Shown one piece after another: positions 43,444-52,245 of a DNA stretch of 64,000 nucleotides. This DNA is from JAJRXC01 sp047639555 (GTDB taxonomy: Bacteria; Actinomycetota; Acidimicrobiia; Acidimicrobiales; Aldehydirespiratoraceae): the NCBI GenBank assembly GCA_047639555.1, contig JBLIOE010000013.1, positions 1-64,000 of the forward strand. The letters run 5' to 3'. The first letter of the stretch is position 1; each line of letters starts with the position of its first letter. Position numbers and translations under genes: made by a program. The notes beneath the pieces are model-generated. The model was not told the origin of the DNA, did not search any database, and worked only from the letters and a program-made list of their open reading frames with translations.

Positions 43444-44616
43444 ATGATCTTCGCCGCTGGGTCGACCGAGACCGCCACCGCGTTCGTTGAAGTCGGCGCG
43501 GTCGTTTTCGGCCTCGGCCTGCTTTCGCGGCTCGCTGGACGGATCGGCATCACGGCAGTACCCCTCTACCTGATCGCCGGCCTAGCGTTCGGTGACGGCG
43601 GCATCGCTGAGGTAGACGTCACCGAAGACTTCGTCGCGCTCGCGGCCGAGATCGGCGTATTGCTCCTGCTGTTTACCCTCGGCCTTGAATACAGCAACGA
43701 GGAGCTGCGAAGCGGGCTCCGCACGGGAATTCCGCCGGGCCTCGCCGACATGACTCTGAATGCTGGCGCGGGCTTTGGCGTCGGCATGCTGCTCGGTTGG
43801 GACCCGCTTGCGGCGGTATTACTCGGCGGAGTCTGTTGGGTGTCCTCCTCTGGCGTCATCTCGAAAGTGCTGGACGACCTGGGCCGCCTCGGCAACCGCG
43901 AGACACCAGCGGTCTTGAATCTTCTCGTGATCGAAGACCTCGCCATGGCGATCTATCTTCCGGTCGTTGCCGCCCTCATCGTCGGCGGCACTCTCAGCGA
44001 GACGTTTCTGAGCGTTGGAGTGGCCCTTGGTGTCGTGGCGACCATCTTGGTCATTGCATTGCGCTATGGAAGCCGACTCAGCAAAGGCCTTGGCAGCGGC
44101 TCCAACGAATCTGTTCTCCTCGGCGTTTTCGGCGTCGTGCTGCTCGTCGCCGGATTGGCACAACTCTTCGATGTTTCTGGCGCGATTGGAGCGTTCCTCG
44201 TCGGCCTTGCGCTCTCCGGTCGAGCCGAAGAGCGCGCGCTTGAACTGATGTCACCGCTCAGAGATTTGTTTGCCGCAACGTTCTTCGTTTCGTTCTCCTT
44301 CCAGATCAACCCGGCCGACCTTGTTGACGTCGCCGGCTGGGCGATTTTGCTCGCGGTGACGACGGCGTTGACCAAAACCGCGACCGGTTGGTACGCGGCG
44401 CAACGCCGCGGAATCGGCGCAAAAGGTCGCCTCCGGGCCGGCACAGCACTGATCGCCCGAGGCGAGTTTTCGATTGTGATCGCGGCCCTCGGAGCAGATC
44501 TCGCCGACGGACCAGAACTCGGCGCCCTCGCCGCCGGATACGTGCTCATCACTGCGGTGCTAGGTCCCGTCATGACGCGATTTTCCGACCAGATATTCGA
44601 AGCCGCCACGCGCTGA
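43444..44616 (+). CDS. khtU: CPA2-family K+/H+ antiporter (KhtU-like)
   Basis: A 390-residue membrane protein with 11-13 hydrophobic helices of the Na_H_Exchanger fold. VLLLLFTLGLEYSNEEL, WVSSSGVISKVLDDLGRLGNRETPAVLNLLVIEDLAMAIYLP (split-helix and acidic transport site) and ARGEFSIVIAALG match Kef/Kht-type CPA2 transporters. It lacks a C-terminal TrkA-N domain, consistent with its separate KhtT subunit. It should export K+ (or NH4+) in exchange for protons, protecting against alkaline or ionic stress, across the cytoplasmic membrane. Confidence 0.88.
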   Translation: MIFAAGSTETATAFVEVGAVVFGLGLLSRLAGRIGITAVPLYLIAGLAFGDGGIAEVDVTEDFVALAAEIGVLLLLFTLGLEYSNEELRSGLRTGIPPGLADMTLNAGAGFGVGMLLGWDPLAAVLLGGVCWVSSSGVISKVLDDLGRLGNRETPAVLNLLVIEDLAMAIYLPVVAALIVGGTLSETFLSVGVALGVVATILVIALRYGSRLSKGLGSGSNESVLLGVFGVVLLVAGLAQLFDVSGAIGAFLVGLALSGRAEERALELMSPLRDLFAATFFVSFSFQINPADLVDVAGWAILLAVTTALTKTATGWYAAQRRGIGAKGRLRAGTALIARGEFSIVIAALGADLADGPELGALAAGYVLITAVLGPVMTRFSDQIFEAATR

Positions 44617-44748
44617 TCGCTGGTGGCCACACAGACACGCCGGCAGGCGTGCCCGTCGTGTCGTAGCTCAGCGGGCGATGCCGCGGCGAGTACGATTTCC
44701 CCATGGCTTCAGACAGCGGGACTCGTTGCACCACAACTTGAGGGCCTG

Positions 44749-45561
44749 ATGAACGCGACGACCCCGATCCTCGATCCCGAAGACGTTCGGGTCGCCGAGT
44801 ACCGGCACATGAACGACCAGCCGACCCGTCGCGCCATGGAAGGTGATGAGTACTTCCTCTCGGAAGGCTGGGTCTCGATCGAGCGGCTGATCGAGACCGG
44901 GCACCACTTTCGATCGGTGCTGCTGTCGCCCTCTCGCGTCAATCGGTTTCGGCCGTTCATGGACCAGCCCGCCCTTAAAAACGTGCCCGTCTACGTTGCG
45001 GAAGCCGACGTCATACATCGCGTTGCCGGGTTCGAGATGCCGAGAGCTGTCGTAATGTCGATCGATCGCAAGCCCCTCGTGCCGGTGGCCGAACTGGCCG
45101 CGGCAAGCCATCGGCTGGTGGTCCTTGAGGCCTTGAACGACAACGAGAACGTGGGAGCGATCGCTCGTGCGGCTCGAGCGTTTGGCGTCGACGGCATAGT
45201 CCTCAGTCCAACGTGCACCGACCCGTATTACCGCCGCACCGTTCGAGTCAGCATGGGTGAGATTCTCCATCTTCCGCTGGCCCGTGTCGTTACCGCAAAG
45301 TGGCCATCGGCGCTCGACGTGTTGCACACCGCCGGCTTCGAGACATGGGCGATGACACCAGCCGCCTCCGCCACCGAACTCTGGGCTACTGCCGTTCCCG
45401 ACAAGCTGGCGATCATGTTGGGCGCCGAGGGGCCAGGTTTGACCGAAGCCGCGATCGGCGCCGCGACTCGACAGGTACGTATCCCCATCCGCGCCGCCGT
45501 TGACTCGCTCAATGTTGGCCACGCGGCGGCGATCACGTTTGCGGCCGTCGATCGCGGCTGA
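44749..45561 (+). CDS. SpoU/TrmH-family RNA 2'-O-methyltransferase
   Basis: A 270-residue SPOUT enzyme. An N-terminal substrate-binding part is followed by motif 1 (DNENVGAIARAARAFGVD, around 147-164), motif 2 (IMLGAEGPGL) and motif 3 (IPIRAAVDSLNVGHAAAI), which form the trefoil-knot SAM site. It methylates a 2'-OH in rRNA or tRNA; the exact target cannot be told. GAGGG precedes the ATG at 44749. It follows khtU by 132 bp. The 176 bp after it show no further gene. Confidence 0.9.
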   Translation: MNATTPILDPEDVRVAEYRHMNDQPTRRAMEGDEYFLSEGWVSIERLIETGHHFRSVLLSPSRVNRFRPFMDQPALKNVPVYVAEADVIHRVAGFEMPRAVVMSIDRKPLVPVAELAAASHRLVVLEALNDNENVGAIARAARAFGVDGIVLSPTCTDPYYRRTVRVSMGEILHLPLARVVTAKWPSALDVLHTAGFETWAMTPAASATELWATAVPDKLAIMLGAEGPGLTEAAIGAATRQVRIPIRAAVDSLNVGHAAAITFAAVDRG

Positions 45562-45737
45562 GATAGCACCGAAGTTGCCCTGCCCGCGGCAGCCCGCGGC
45601 GTGATCTCGGGCCGGTATCTCGATCCGATCGACAAGTCCCGGAGCCTAGGGAATCGTGAGCAGACTCTCCTGACAAACGTGGCAAGTGACGGACCCTTGC
45701 GTTCGCCTGTGTATTCAAAGGCGATGGCCGTACGTAC

Positions 45738-47261
45738 CTACCAGCGGATCTCGTTGACGCTGCCACCGATCGAGGCGACGTGCGCCCGTGCGTCGACCCA
45801 CGACCCACGTGCCACGACCTCTATGGCGTCCGGATGGGCCGAACGGGCGTAGCAACGGTTGCCGTCGGGCCGCTCGCAAATTGCCACGACGTGGTCCTCC
45901 GTTCCGTCGCCGCGATGCACCACGGTGGCGGCGAGCGCGGTCGCTGGTCCGTCGGCCTGATCCATGATGGCGACGTCGGGCACGAGCGGCGGAGCGTCCC
46001 ATTGCTGCGTGACGTTTTGTCGGACGGGGTGGTTCAGCTCACCCGCAGTCACCGACCAGATCGCCGCGACGTGTTTCGTCATGTGCATTCCCACGCCGGT
46101 GACGAGCCCCACCTGACCGGGGTTCGCGCGCAGATACTGGGCGACATGGCTGATGGAGTGACCCATGTAATTACTGCTGGGGCCGCCGTGGTACGGCAGA
46201 CCCCCGGTCAAGCTGATCGGTCTTGGATCATCGGGCCCGAGCTCAAGCGCGTCCTGGGCGAACTGCACGGCCGAGCCGAAGCAGCTGTAGAAGTCAAAGA
46301 CGTCGACCTGGGCAACCTCCAGTCCGGCCATCGCCAGCGCCTGCGACGACGCGGCCCGCATCGCGGGCGACGACGTCAGGTCGCCGCGGGCACCAATGTG
46401 AACCGAATCGCGCGCAAATCCCCACCCCCGCAGGTACACGCGCCGATCCTCGGGGACATGCCAGCGGTCCGCAACCGCTCGAGTTACCAGCAGGTTCGCC
46501 GCGGCCATGTCTACATCAGGAAAGGCCGTCATACGTTTCGTATACGGCAGGGCCACCATCCGGTTCTCCGGGGTGGCCGTCGCCAGGTCCCGGGCCGAGC
46601 GAGGGGTGCGAAACCATGCGTCCGGGTTGGTGGTCGCCGCATCGTTCAGGCGTGCCATCGTCGCAAAGAGCGGCGCCCGGGCCTCCGGGGTCCCGCCCCG
46701 GGCTGCCCATCGGGCCTGTTCGAGCAACGCGAATGTGAGCCACGCGGGAAGAAGTCCGTGGGCGATCTCGGTGAGAAGATGCCACTCGTCCAGGTCGATC
46801 GGGAGCACCGGCGGCGATGGGTGCGGGTGGCTCCACGGTGGCGTCTCTCCGACCCGGGCGTGCTCGCGTCGGGTGTGCAGTGCCTCACCGCCGACGACGA
46901 GCGCGACCTCAACCTCGCCGGCGAGCATCCGCTCGGCGGCGCCGTCGATCAGGCGCTGCGGCGAGGTGCCGGCGAGGATCGATTCGTGCTGAGCCGCACC
47001 GGTGATGGCCAAAAGATCGGCAAGCCTCCCGGGGAGGTTGTCGTAGGACCACGACTGGCAGTGCACCACGCTCAGATCGTCGACGAGGCCGAGCGGATCG
47101 ACCCGAGCACCAACGTCATCGGCTGCCGCTCTTGAGACCAGCTCCATCATTTCGAGTGGCTCGGGAGCTCCGCTGCCGGGGAGCCAGGTGCGATGAGCGG
47201 TGCCGATCAGGCAGGGCCGTCGGGCCTCAAGCGAGGCCGCCAGCCGCGGTGTGGGCTCCAA
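45738..47261 (-). CDS. Thiolase-like protein (TLP1-type), apparently lacking the Cys nucleophile
   Basis: A 507-residue thiolase-fold protein. GAAERMLAGEVEVALVVGGEAL marks the first half, and the second half has GGLPYHGGPSSNYMGHSI and TGVGMHMTKH in the place of the usual Cys-containing GxGxCxG loop. The N-terminal nucleophile loop reads ILAGTSPQ with no Cys. The C-terminal 80 residues form an extra domain like that of mycobacterial TLP1. This suggests a catalytically altered or non-catalytic CoA-binding protein. It starts at a TTG, eight bases after the stop of the HTH regulator gene, and is probably co-transcribed with it. Confidence 0.82.
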   Translation of the reverse strand: MEPTPRLAASLEARRPCLIGTAHRTWLPGSGAPEPLEMMELVSRAAADDVGARVDPLGLVDDLSVVHCQSWSYDNLPGRLADLLAITGAAQHESILAGTSPQRLIDGAAERMLAGEVEVALVVGGEALHTRREHARVGETPPWSHPHPSPPVLPIDLDEWHLLTEIAHGLLPAWLTFALLEQARWAARGGTPEARAPLFATMARLNDAATTNPDAWFRTPRSARDLATATPENRMVALPYTKRMTAFPDVDMAAANLLVTRAVADRWHVPEDRRVYLRGWGFARDSVHIGARGDLTSSPAMRAASSQALAMAGLEVAQVDVFDFYSCFGSAVQFAQDALELGPDDPRPISLTGGLPYHGGPSSNYMGHSISHVAQYLRANPGQVGLVTGVGMHMTKHVAAIWSVTAGELNHPVRQNVTQQWDAPPLVPDVAIMDQADGPATALAATVVHRGDGTEDHVVAICERPDGNRCYARSAHPDAIEVVARGSWVDARAHVASIGGSVNEIRW

Positions 47262-47269
47262 GATACTGT

Positions 47270-47602
47270 TCAGTCGGTTGGGGGGTCGACTGCTTCGTGC
47301 GAGACAGCCCGGAGGAGTGCGTCAATCTTGTGGTGCTCCTCCAGAGGGTGCCGCAGCGGGTGCGCGCTATCGATGTGATAGCGGTTGCGACGACCGAGCC
47401 GTTCTCGCGTGATGTATCCGCCGGCCTCGAGATCGTCGATGATCTGCATCGCCGTTCGCTCGGTGACCCCAACGAGTTGGGCGAGGTCACGGACGCGAAC
47501 ATCGGGGGTCGAAGCGACAACCAGCAAGACATGCGAGTGGTTGGTGAGGAAGGTCCATGATCGCGGGCTCGAGTCGGGTGCCACAGACGAAATACTACAC
47601 AT
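47270..47602 (-). CDS. Winged-helix transcriptional regulator (MarR/ArsR-like)
   Basis: A 110-residue protein with one winged helix. Residues 17-78 (SWTFLTNHSHVLLVVAST, then RVRDLAQLVGVTERTAMQIIDDLEAGGYITRERLGRRNRYHI) include a clear helix-turn-helix and a basic wing. The start lies inside an AT-rich promoter region shared with the dab-like operon on the other strand. It therefore probably regulates that operon, itself and the thiolase-like gene. The signal is unknown. Similar small regulators are common in actinobacteria. Confidence 0.85.
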   Translation of the reverse strand: MCSISSVAPDSSPRSWTFLTNHSHVLLVVASTPDVRVRDLAQLVGVTERTAMQIIDDLEAGGYITRERLGRRNRYHIDSAHPLRHPLEEHHKIDALLRAVSHEAVDPPTD

Positions 47603-47658
47603 ATATTACATGGGTTGTGTTACATGAGATATAATACATATATTCGTCTTTATGTATT
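47599..47658. promoter_or_regulatory. AT-rich divergent promoter/operator region
   Basis: Against a GC-rich background this 60-bp patch is mostly A/T. A perfect TATAAT lies at 47630-47635 pointing to the dab-like operon. AATACATA (47633-47640) and TATGTATT (47651-47658) form an 8-bp-arm inverted repeat with a 10-bp spacer. ACATATATT occurs at 47599-47607 and again at 47636-47644. It is a good candidate binding site for the adjacent winged-helix regulator. Confidence 0.65.
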
Positions 47659-47776
47659 TAGCTCAGCTCGTTAGATACCAGATCGATGAAAACGGATGGC
47701 GGGCCGCGACCGCTGCGGATGACGAACGCTTCGTTGGCGGCCACGATGGTCGGATCTTCGTGATTGGGCCGCAGTG

Positions 47777-50700
47777 ATGGTCGCCGCCGTCGCCGTGGTC
47801 ATTGCTGCGTTGGCACCCCTCGCGGGAGGCACCCTGGCGCTGACCGCCAGTGACGCGCGGCGGGCCGGGCGGCTGGTCACGAGCACCGGGGCTATCGCTT
47901 TCGCGGCGGCGCTGATCCTGGTCGTGTTGAGCGGTCTCGACGGGGACGGGTCGCTCGCCACGATTGCCTGGCTGGATGCGTCGATCGATCGGGTGAGCGC
48001 CCTGCTACTTGCGGTGGTGATGGGAACCGCCACCGTGGTAGCGGGTTTTTCTTCGCGGTCTCTCGATGATGACGGCCGAGCCAACCGGTACTTCGCCTTG
48101 ATCGGAGTACTCGTCTCGGGTTCGGCCATGGTGGTGTTGCCCGCGTCGCCAGTGCTCTTGGTCGTGGGGTGGATTGCGACGGGCTGGGCGCTGGTCGGGC
48201 TCGTCGGATTCGAGTCGGCCTGGTCCCCCGCGCAACAGGCACAGCGGCGGGTTGGACGCACCCTGTTGGTCGGCGACCTGGCCTTGTTGGGTGCAGTCGG
48301 GTTGGCCGTTCTACGCAGTGACGGTCTCCTGACCGGGGACGCCTCGACAGCGGTGGCGGAACTGCAGAATTCTTCGATAGTTGGCGTCACCTCCCTCAAC
48401 GTCGTGATGGTGTTGGTTGTAGTGGCCGGTGCCTCGCGCTCTGCGTTGGTGCCCTTCCATCGTTGGTTGATTGGAACACTGGCGGCGCCGACGCCGGTGT
48501 CGGCCCTCGCCCACGCTGGATTGGTGAGTGGCGCTGGATTGGTTCTGCTGCGATTCGCGTCACCGTTCGTTGCGTCTGATCCTGCCGTCGTGCTGGCCTT
48601 CGTCTTGGGCATCATCACGGCGGTGGCCGCCACCGGTGCCCTGTTGGTGCGCTCGGATATCAAGGGGAGCCTGGCGTGGTCCACTGTGGCCCAGATGGCG
48701 TTCATGGTCGTCCAGTGCTCGGTTGGCGCCTTCAGCAGTGCCGTCTTCCACATCGCCGGCCACGGCATGTACAAAGCTTCGCTCTTCCTCGGCTCGGGCG
48801 ACACCGTGGCCGCCGGCCTCCGGAGCCGCCGCCGCCCAGCCGTGGCCGTCGGCATGTCTTCGCCCGCGCGGTTGGTCACATCGGCGGCGCTCGCCGCGGT
48901 TGCGGTGGCAATGGTGGGCGTCATTGTGCGCCCCGACGTTTCCCCCGCCGGGGAGCTGCTGGTCTTCGTGTTCGCATGGCTGACGATCGGGTCGGGCCTC
49001 CACGGCTGGTTGCAGCGAGCCCCGTTTGCGCCGCTGATGGCCGGGTTTGTCGGAGCAGCCGGATCGCTCGTAGCGGCCCTGACCTACATCGGTGGTTTGC
49101 GGCTCGCTAAGGCGTTCGTAAAGCCATCGCTCGAGGGTGTACCCACCGCGACGGTCATTGGATCGAACGAATTGCTAGCAACGCTGGCTGTCATCGCGGT
49201 CGGTGTAGGGACGGCGTCTCTGCTGCCGGGGGCGAGGGGTGTTGCCACGCGCGATCGTGCTCGACGCCTCGTGGTGCGACTGAGCGAGCCAAGGGTGTCC
49301 ATCACCCGACCGCCGGTCGGTCTGCTGGTTGACCGGCCCGCGGTGTGCGGCGCTGGTTCAACGACCGACGCCCGACAAGCCGAAATCCGAGCCGATGTCG
49401 CCCAGGCGAGCGCCGTGATTGCTCCGCTGTGGCCGCTGGCGTCGTTCGTCGCCGTCAACCCGCTCCTTGGCCTCGAGTCGCTGGGGTTCGACCACGCTGC
49501 CGAAATCGCTCGGCGCTGGCGAGGCGCCAAGACCCACCTGAGTCTCGACGAGTACCGGCGCGATCACGAAGACGGCCTCACGCGCGCTGTCGATCTGTCG
49601 CACGTGGCCCAATACCGGTTCACCGGTCTCTGCGAGCGGGGCCCGGTCGTGGTCGACGGGCACGCGCTTTCTCCCGTCGACGTGATTGTCGCCGATCTGT
49701 TGCACGGCCCCGAAACGCAGATTCCGGTTGTGGAGACAACCGTGCTTCAGCGCCGGGGATCCGAGCAGGCGACCGCCACGATCGACGAGGTGTTGTCGTC
49801 GTGGCTGTCGACCTATGTCCACCCACCTCGCTGGCCGGCCCATCGGGCGGGAGAAAGTTTCGTGTCAATGAGCCGCCGACTGATGATGTCCGATCCCAGA
49901 CTGGGGGCCCTGCTTTCCCACGCGGCCCGAGAGTGGATTTGCGCCCTCGACGACGACCCGGCCGCGATCATCGACGCATCGTTCTTTGTGTCGGGTGTCG
50001 CCGACGGAGACCGGGTCGACGAGATTCGCAGCCAGCTGTGCCGAACAGCCGGTTGGTCCGGTCTTGCGAAGTGGCGCAGCGAGTGGGCCCACCCCGACGA
50101 GGAACGGCCGCCTCTGGCTCCGATCGACGTTGTCGCCGTTCGGGCATTGCTCGAGGCCGGGGCCATCGGCTCGGGGACCGTCGGAGCGGCGTCGTCTAGC
50201 CGGCCGCACCCCAAACCAGCGAGCAACGACGAGAACCTTGGGGCCCGGGTCGCTGCGGTGGCCGCCGCGCTCGCCCCCGCGGGGACCAAAGCCGATCGGG
50301 CGGCGATCAGTGCGGTGCTTGAGGAGGTACCCGCCGACACTCGAGCGTCGATGTGGCTCGAAGCCCAAGAACGCGCCATCGACGCCCGCCTCCTCTCGAT
50401 GCTCAACCGGTTGGATTCCGGCAAGATGATCGAGTGTCCCGACGCCCAGCTGGTCTTCTGCATCGACGTCCGCTCCGCGGGACTCCGGAGCCACGTCGAG
50501 GCACTGGGGAACATCGAAACAATCGGATTTGCCGGGTTCTTCGGCGTGCCGATGCGGATTCGCAAACTCGGCTGGGACCATCACGAGGCTCGCTGCCCAG
50601 TCCTTGTCTCGCCGGCGATCGGCGCCTCAGAACATCCACGCGAGCACTGCATTCAGGAAGCAGCGGTGAAGCTGACCCGGCAGCGCACCGTCACCGGTTT

Positions 50701-51901
50701 GCTCGCCGCTCACGCCGGCGCAAAGTACGGACCGGGGTCTCCGTTCGCCCTCGCCGAAACCGCCGGCTGGTTCCTCGGCCCGCGTGCGGCATGGCGGACC
50801 TTCGTGCCCCGACCGTCGACCCCGCCCACGGCACTGCCCACGCGTATGATCCTCGACGACGACGAAGTGCTCATCGAACAGCGGACCTTCTTCGCCGAGT
50901 CGGCACTCAAAACGATGGGGCTTACCGATCGATTTGCGCCCATCGTCATCTTGTGTGCGCACACCAGCAGAACCACGAACAACCCACACGCCACGGCCCT
51001 CGAGTGCGGCGCATGTGCAGGCGCCGCCGGCGACGACAACGCCAGAGCGGTCGCCGCACTCCTCAACTCACCCGATGTCCGGCACGGCTTGCGCAAACGC
51101 GGCATCACGATTCCTGAGGACACCTGGTTCTCGGCCGGGCTGCACGACACCGCCAGCGACCGCGTCACGTTCCTTGACGCCGACGACATTCCTCCGAAGC
51201 ACCGTCACATCATCGACACCATCCGGGAACTGCTCGAACAAGCCGGCCAACGCCAGTCCGTGGCGCGCTCAGTTCACTTGCCCGGCCCGGCATCGCGAGT
51301 GCGCGAACGAGGCGCCGACTGGGCCCAGGTACGGCCCGAGTGGGGACTGGCCCGCAACGCGGCTTTCATCATCGGTCCCCGGTCGATGACCGCAGGTCTG
51401 GACCTTGAGGGACGTTCCTTCCTCCACAGCTACAACGCGGAAGACGACCCCACCGGACGGGTATTGGAAACCATCATGACCGCGCCGCTCGTGGTCGGAC
51501 ACTGGATCTCAGCCCAGTACTACTTCTCCACGGTCGATCCCGAAGTCTTCGGCGCGGGCGACAAACTGCTCCACAACCCCATTGGAACAACCGGTGTAAT
51601 CTCCGGCGACCGTGGCGACCTTCGCGTGGGGCTGCCACTCCAAAGCACCCACCTGGACGGCCAACGCTTCCATCAACCCGTGCGCCTGCTCGCCGTCATC
51701 CAAGCCGACCTCGTCCAGATCGAGACGATTATCGCCAACAATCCCATCCTGCGCACTCTGACCAGCGGATCGTGGCTACGCATCGCCGCCCGCTCGCACC
51801 CTCATGAACGGTGGTCAACAAGAACCCCTTCCGGAACCTGGATCGAAACACCACGGGCGTTCGATCCCGACCCCACCGTCACCCCGAACAAGGAGAACTG
51901 A
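47777..51901 (+). CDS. Fused DabB-DabA inorganic-carbon transporter (NuoL-like plus DUF2309)
   Basis: A 1374-residue single protein. The N-terminal ~480 residues are a multi-helix Proton_antipo_M/NuoL-like domain (PFHRWLIGTLAAPTPVSALAH and DIKGSLAWSTVAQMAF, as in DabB/MpsA). From about 520 to the end it is a full DUF2309 domain (DabA/MpsB). The zinc-site residues described for DabA (Cys, Asp, His, Cys) map to Cys895 and Asp897 in VFCIDVRS, His1062 in CAHTSRTTNN and Cys1077 in ECGAC, with the His-Cys spacing of 15 kept. These systems couple a cation gradient to CO2 hydration and bicarbonate accumulation. Normally they are two separate polypeptides. Membrane part in the cytoplasmic membrane, DabA part cytosolic. 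ATG 47777 follows a GTG; the gene overlaps the P-II-like gene by one base. Confidence 0.88.
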   Translation: MVAAVAVVIAALAPLAGGTLALTASDARRAGRLVTSTGAIAFAAALILVVLSGLDGDGSLATIAWLDASIDRVSALLLAVVMGTATVVAGFSSRSLDDDGRANRYFALIGVLVSGSAMVVLPASPVLLVVGWIATGWALVGLVGFESAWSPAQQAQRRVGRTLLVGDLALLGAVGLAVLRSDGLLTGDASTAVAELQNSSIVGVTSLNVVMVLVVVAGASRSALVPFHRWLIGTLAAPTPVSALAHAGLVSGAGLVLLRFASPFVASDPAVVLAFVLGIITAVAATGALLVRSDIKGSLAWSTVAQMAFMVVQCSVGAFSSAVFHIAGHGMYKASLFLGSGDTVAAGLRSRRRPAVAVGMSSPARLVTSAALAAVAVAMVGVIVRPDVSPAGELLVFVFAWLTIGSGLHGWLQRAPFAPLMAGFVGAAGSLVAALTYIGGLRLAKAFVKPSLEGVPTATVIGSNELLATLAVIAVGVGTASLLPGARGVATRDRARRLVVRLSEPRVSITRPPVGLLVDRPAVCGAGSTTDARQAEIRADVAQASAVIAPLWPLASFVAVNPLLGLESLGFDHAAEIARRWRGAKTHLSLDEYRRDHEDGLTRAVDLSHVAQYRFTGLCERGPVVVDGHALSPVDVIVADLLHGPETQIPVVETTVLQRRGSEQATATIDEVLSSWLSTYVHPPRWPAHRAGESFVSMSRRLMMSDPRLGALLSHAAREWICALDDDPAAIIDASFFVSGVADGDRVDEIRSQLCRTAGWSGLAKWRSEWAHPDEERPPLAPIDVVAVRALLEAGAIGSGTVGAASSSRPHPKPASNDENLGARVAAVAAALAPAGTKADRAAISAVLEEVPADTRASMWLEAQERAIDARLLSMLNRLDSGKMIECPDAQLVFCIDVRSAGLRSHVEALGNIETIGFAGFFGVPMRIRKLGWDHHEARCPVLVSPAIGASEHPREHCIQEAAVKLTRQRTVTGLLAAHAGAKYGPGSPFALAETAGWFLGPRAAWRTFVPRPSTPPTALPTRMILDDDEVLIEQRTFFAESALKTMGLTDRFAPIVILCAHTSRTTNNPHATALECGACAGAAGDDNARAVAALLNSPDVRHGLRKRGITIPEDTWFSAGLHDTASDRVTFLDADDIPPKHRHIIDTIRELLEQAGQRQSVARSVHLPGPASRVRERGADWAQVRPEWGLARNAAFIIGPRSMTAGLDLEGRSFLHSYNAEDDPTGRVLETIMTAPLVVGHWISAQYYFSTVDPEVFGAGDKLLHNPIGTTGVISGDRGDLRVGLPLQSTHLDGQRFHQPVRLLAVIQADLVQIETIIANNPILRTLTSGSWLRIAARSHPHERWSTRTPSGTWIETPRAFDPDPTVTPNKEN

Positions 51902-52245
51902 TGAAAACCTGGACCGGACTCACACCGATGGCTCGCATCGAAGTGGTCATCGACGGCGAACACGTCCCCACCATCCGCGACATCCTGCTCGCGTCGGGGG
52001 CAACCGGCTACACCGCTCTCCACGGCGTGTCTGGGTTTGGGCATGGAGGACAACACGAAGGACGATTGCTCTTCAACGACCGCAACAGCCTCTCTCTCCT
52101 GATCAGCATCATCCCGATCGAACGAGCCGAATCCCTTGTTGCCGGCATTCGGAGAGTGCTCGACAACGCCCACGGAGTCATGTTCGTCAGCGAGACCCAC
52201 GTAAGTCGGCCCGAATACTTCACCGCACCGGCGGAAAGCGACTGA
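51901..52245 (+). CDS. P-II-like nucleotide-sensing protein
   Basis: A 114-residue P-II-fold protein: MARIEVVIDGEHVPTIRDILLASGATGYT at the start, the loop HGVSGFGHGGQHEGRLLF in the place of the T-loop and Walker-like GRGxQ, and VLDNAHGVMFVSETHV at the end. The T-loop Tyr of GlnB is missing. It is closer to the carbon-related P-II proteins (SbtB/CPII type) that sense adenine nucleotides and bicarbonate. AAGGAG precedes the ATG, which shares its first base with the stop of the transporter gene, so it is very likely the dedicated regulator of that transporter. Confidence 0.82.
   Translation: MKTWTGLTPMARIEVVIDGEHVPTIRDILLASGATGYTALHGVSGFGHGGQHEGRLLFNDRNSLSLLISIIPIERAESLVAGIRRVLDNAHGVMFVSETHVSRPEYFTAPAESD

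Noticed and set aside
45562..45737. GC-rich repeats (GCCCGCGGC twice) after the SpoU gene as a possible structured RNA or terminator
   Set aside because: The two copies are direct repeats with only short self-complementarity; no stable hairpin with a good loop is evident.
47686..47754. A 22-codon reading frame between the AT-rich promoter and the fused transporter gene
   Set aside because: No Shine-Dalgarno and no conserved feature; it could be chance in a leader. Not enough support to call a leader peptide.
47671..48924. Leftward frame of about 417 codons opposite the DabB-like part
   Set aside because: Thr/Pro/Arg-rich antisense product without motifs; the rightward protein has conserved transporter segments here.
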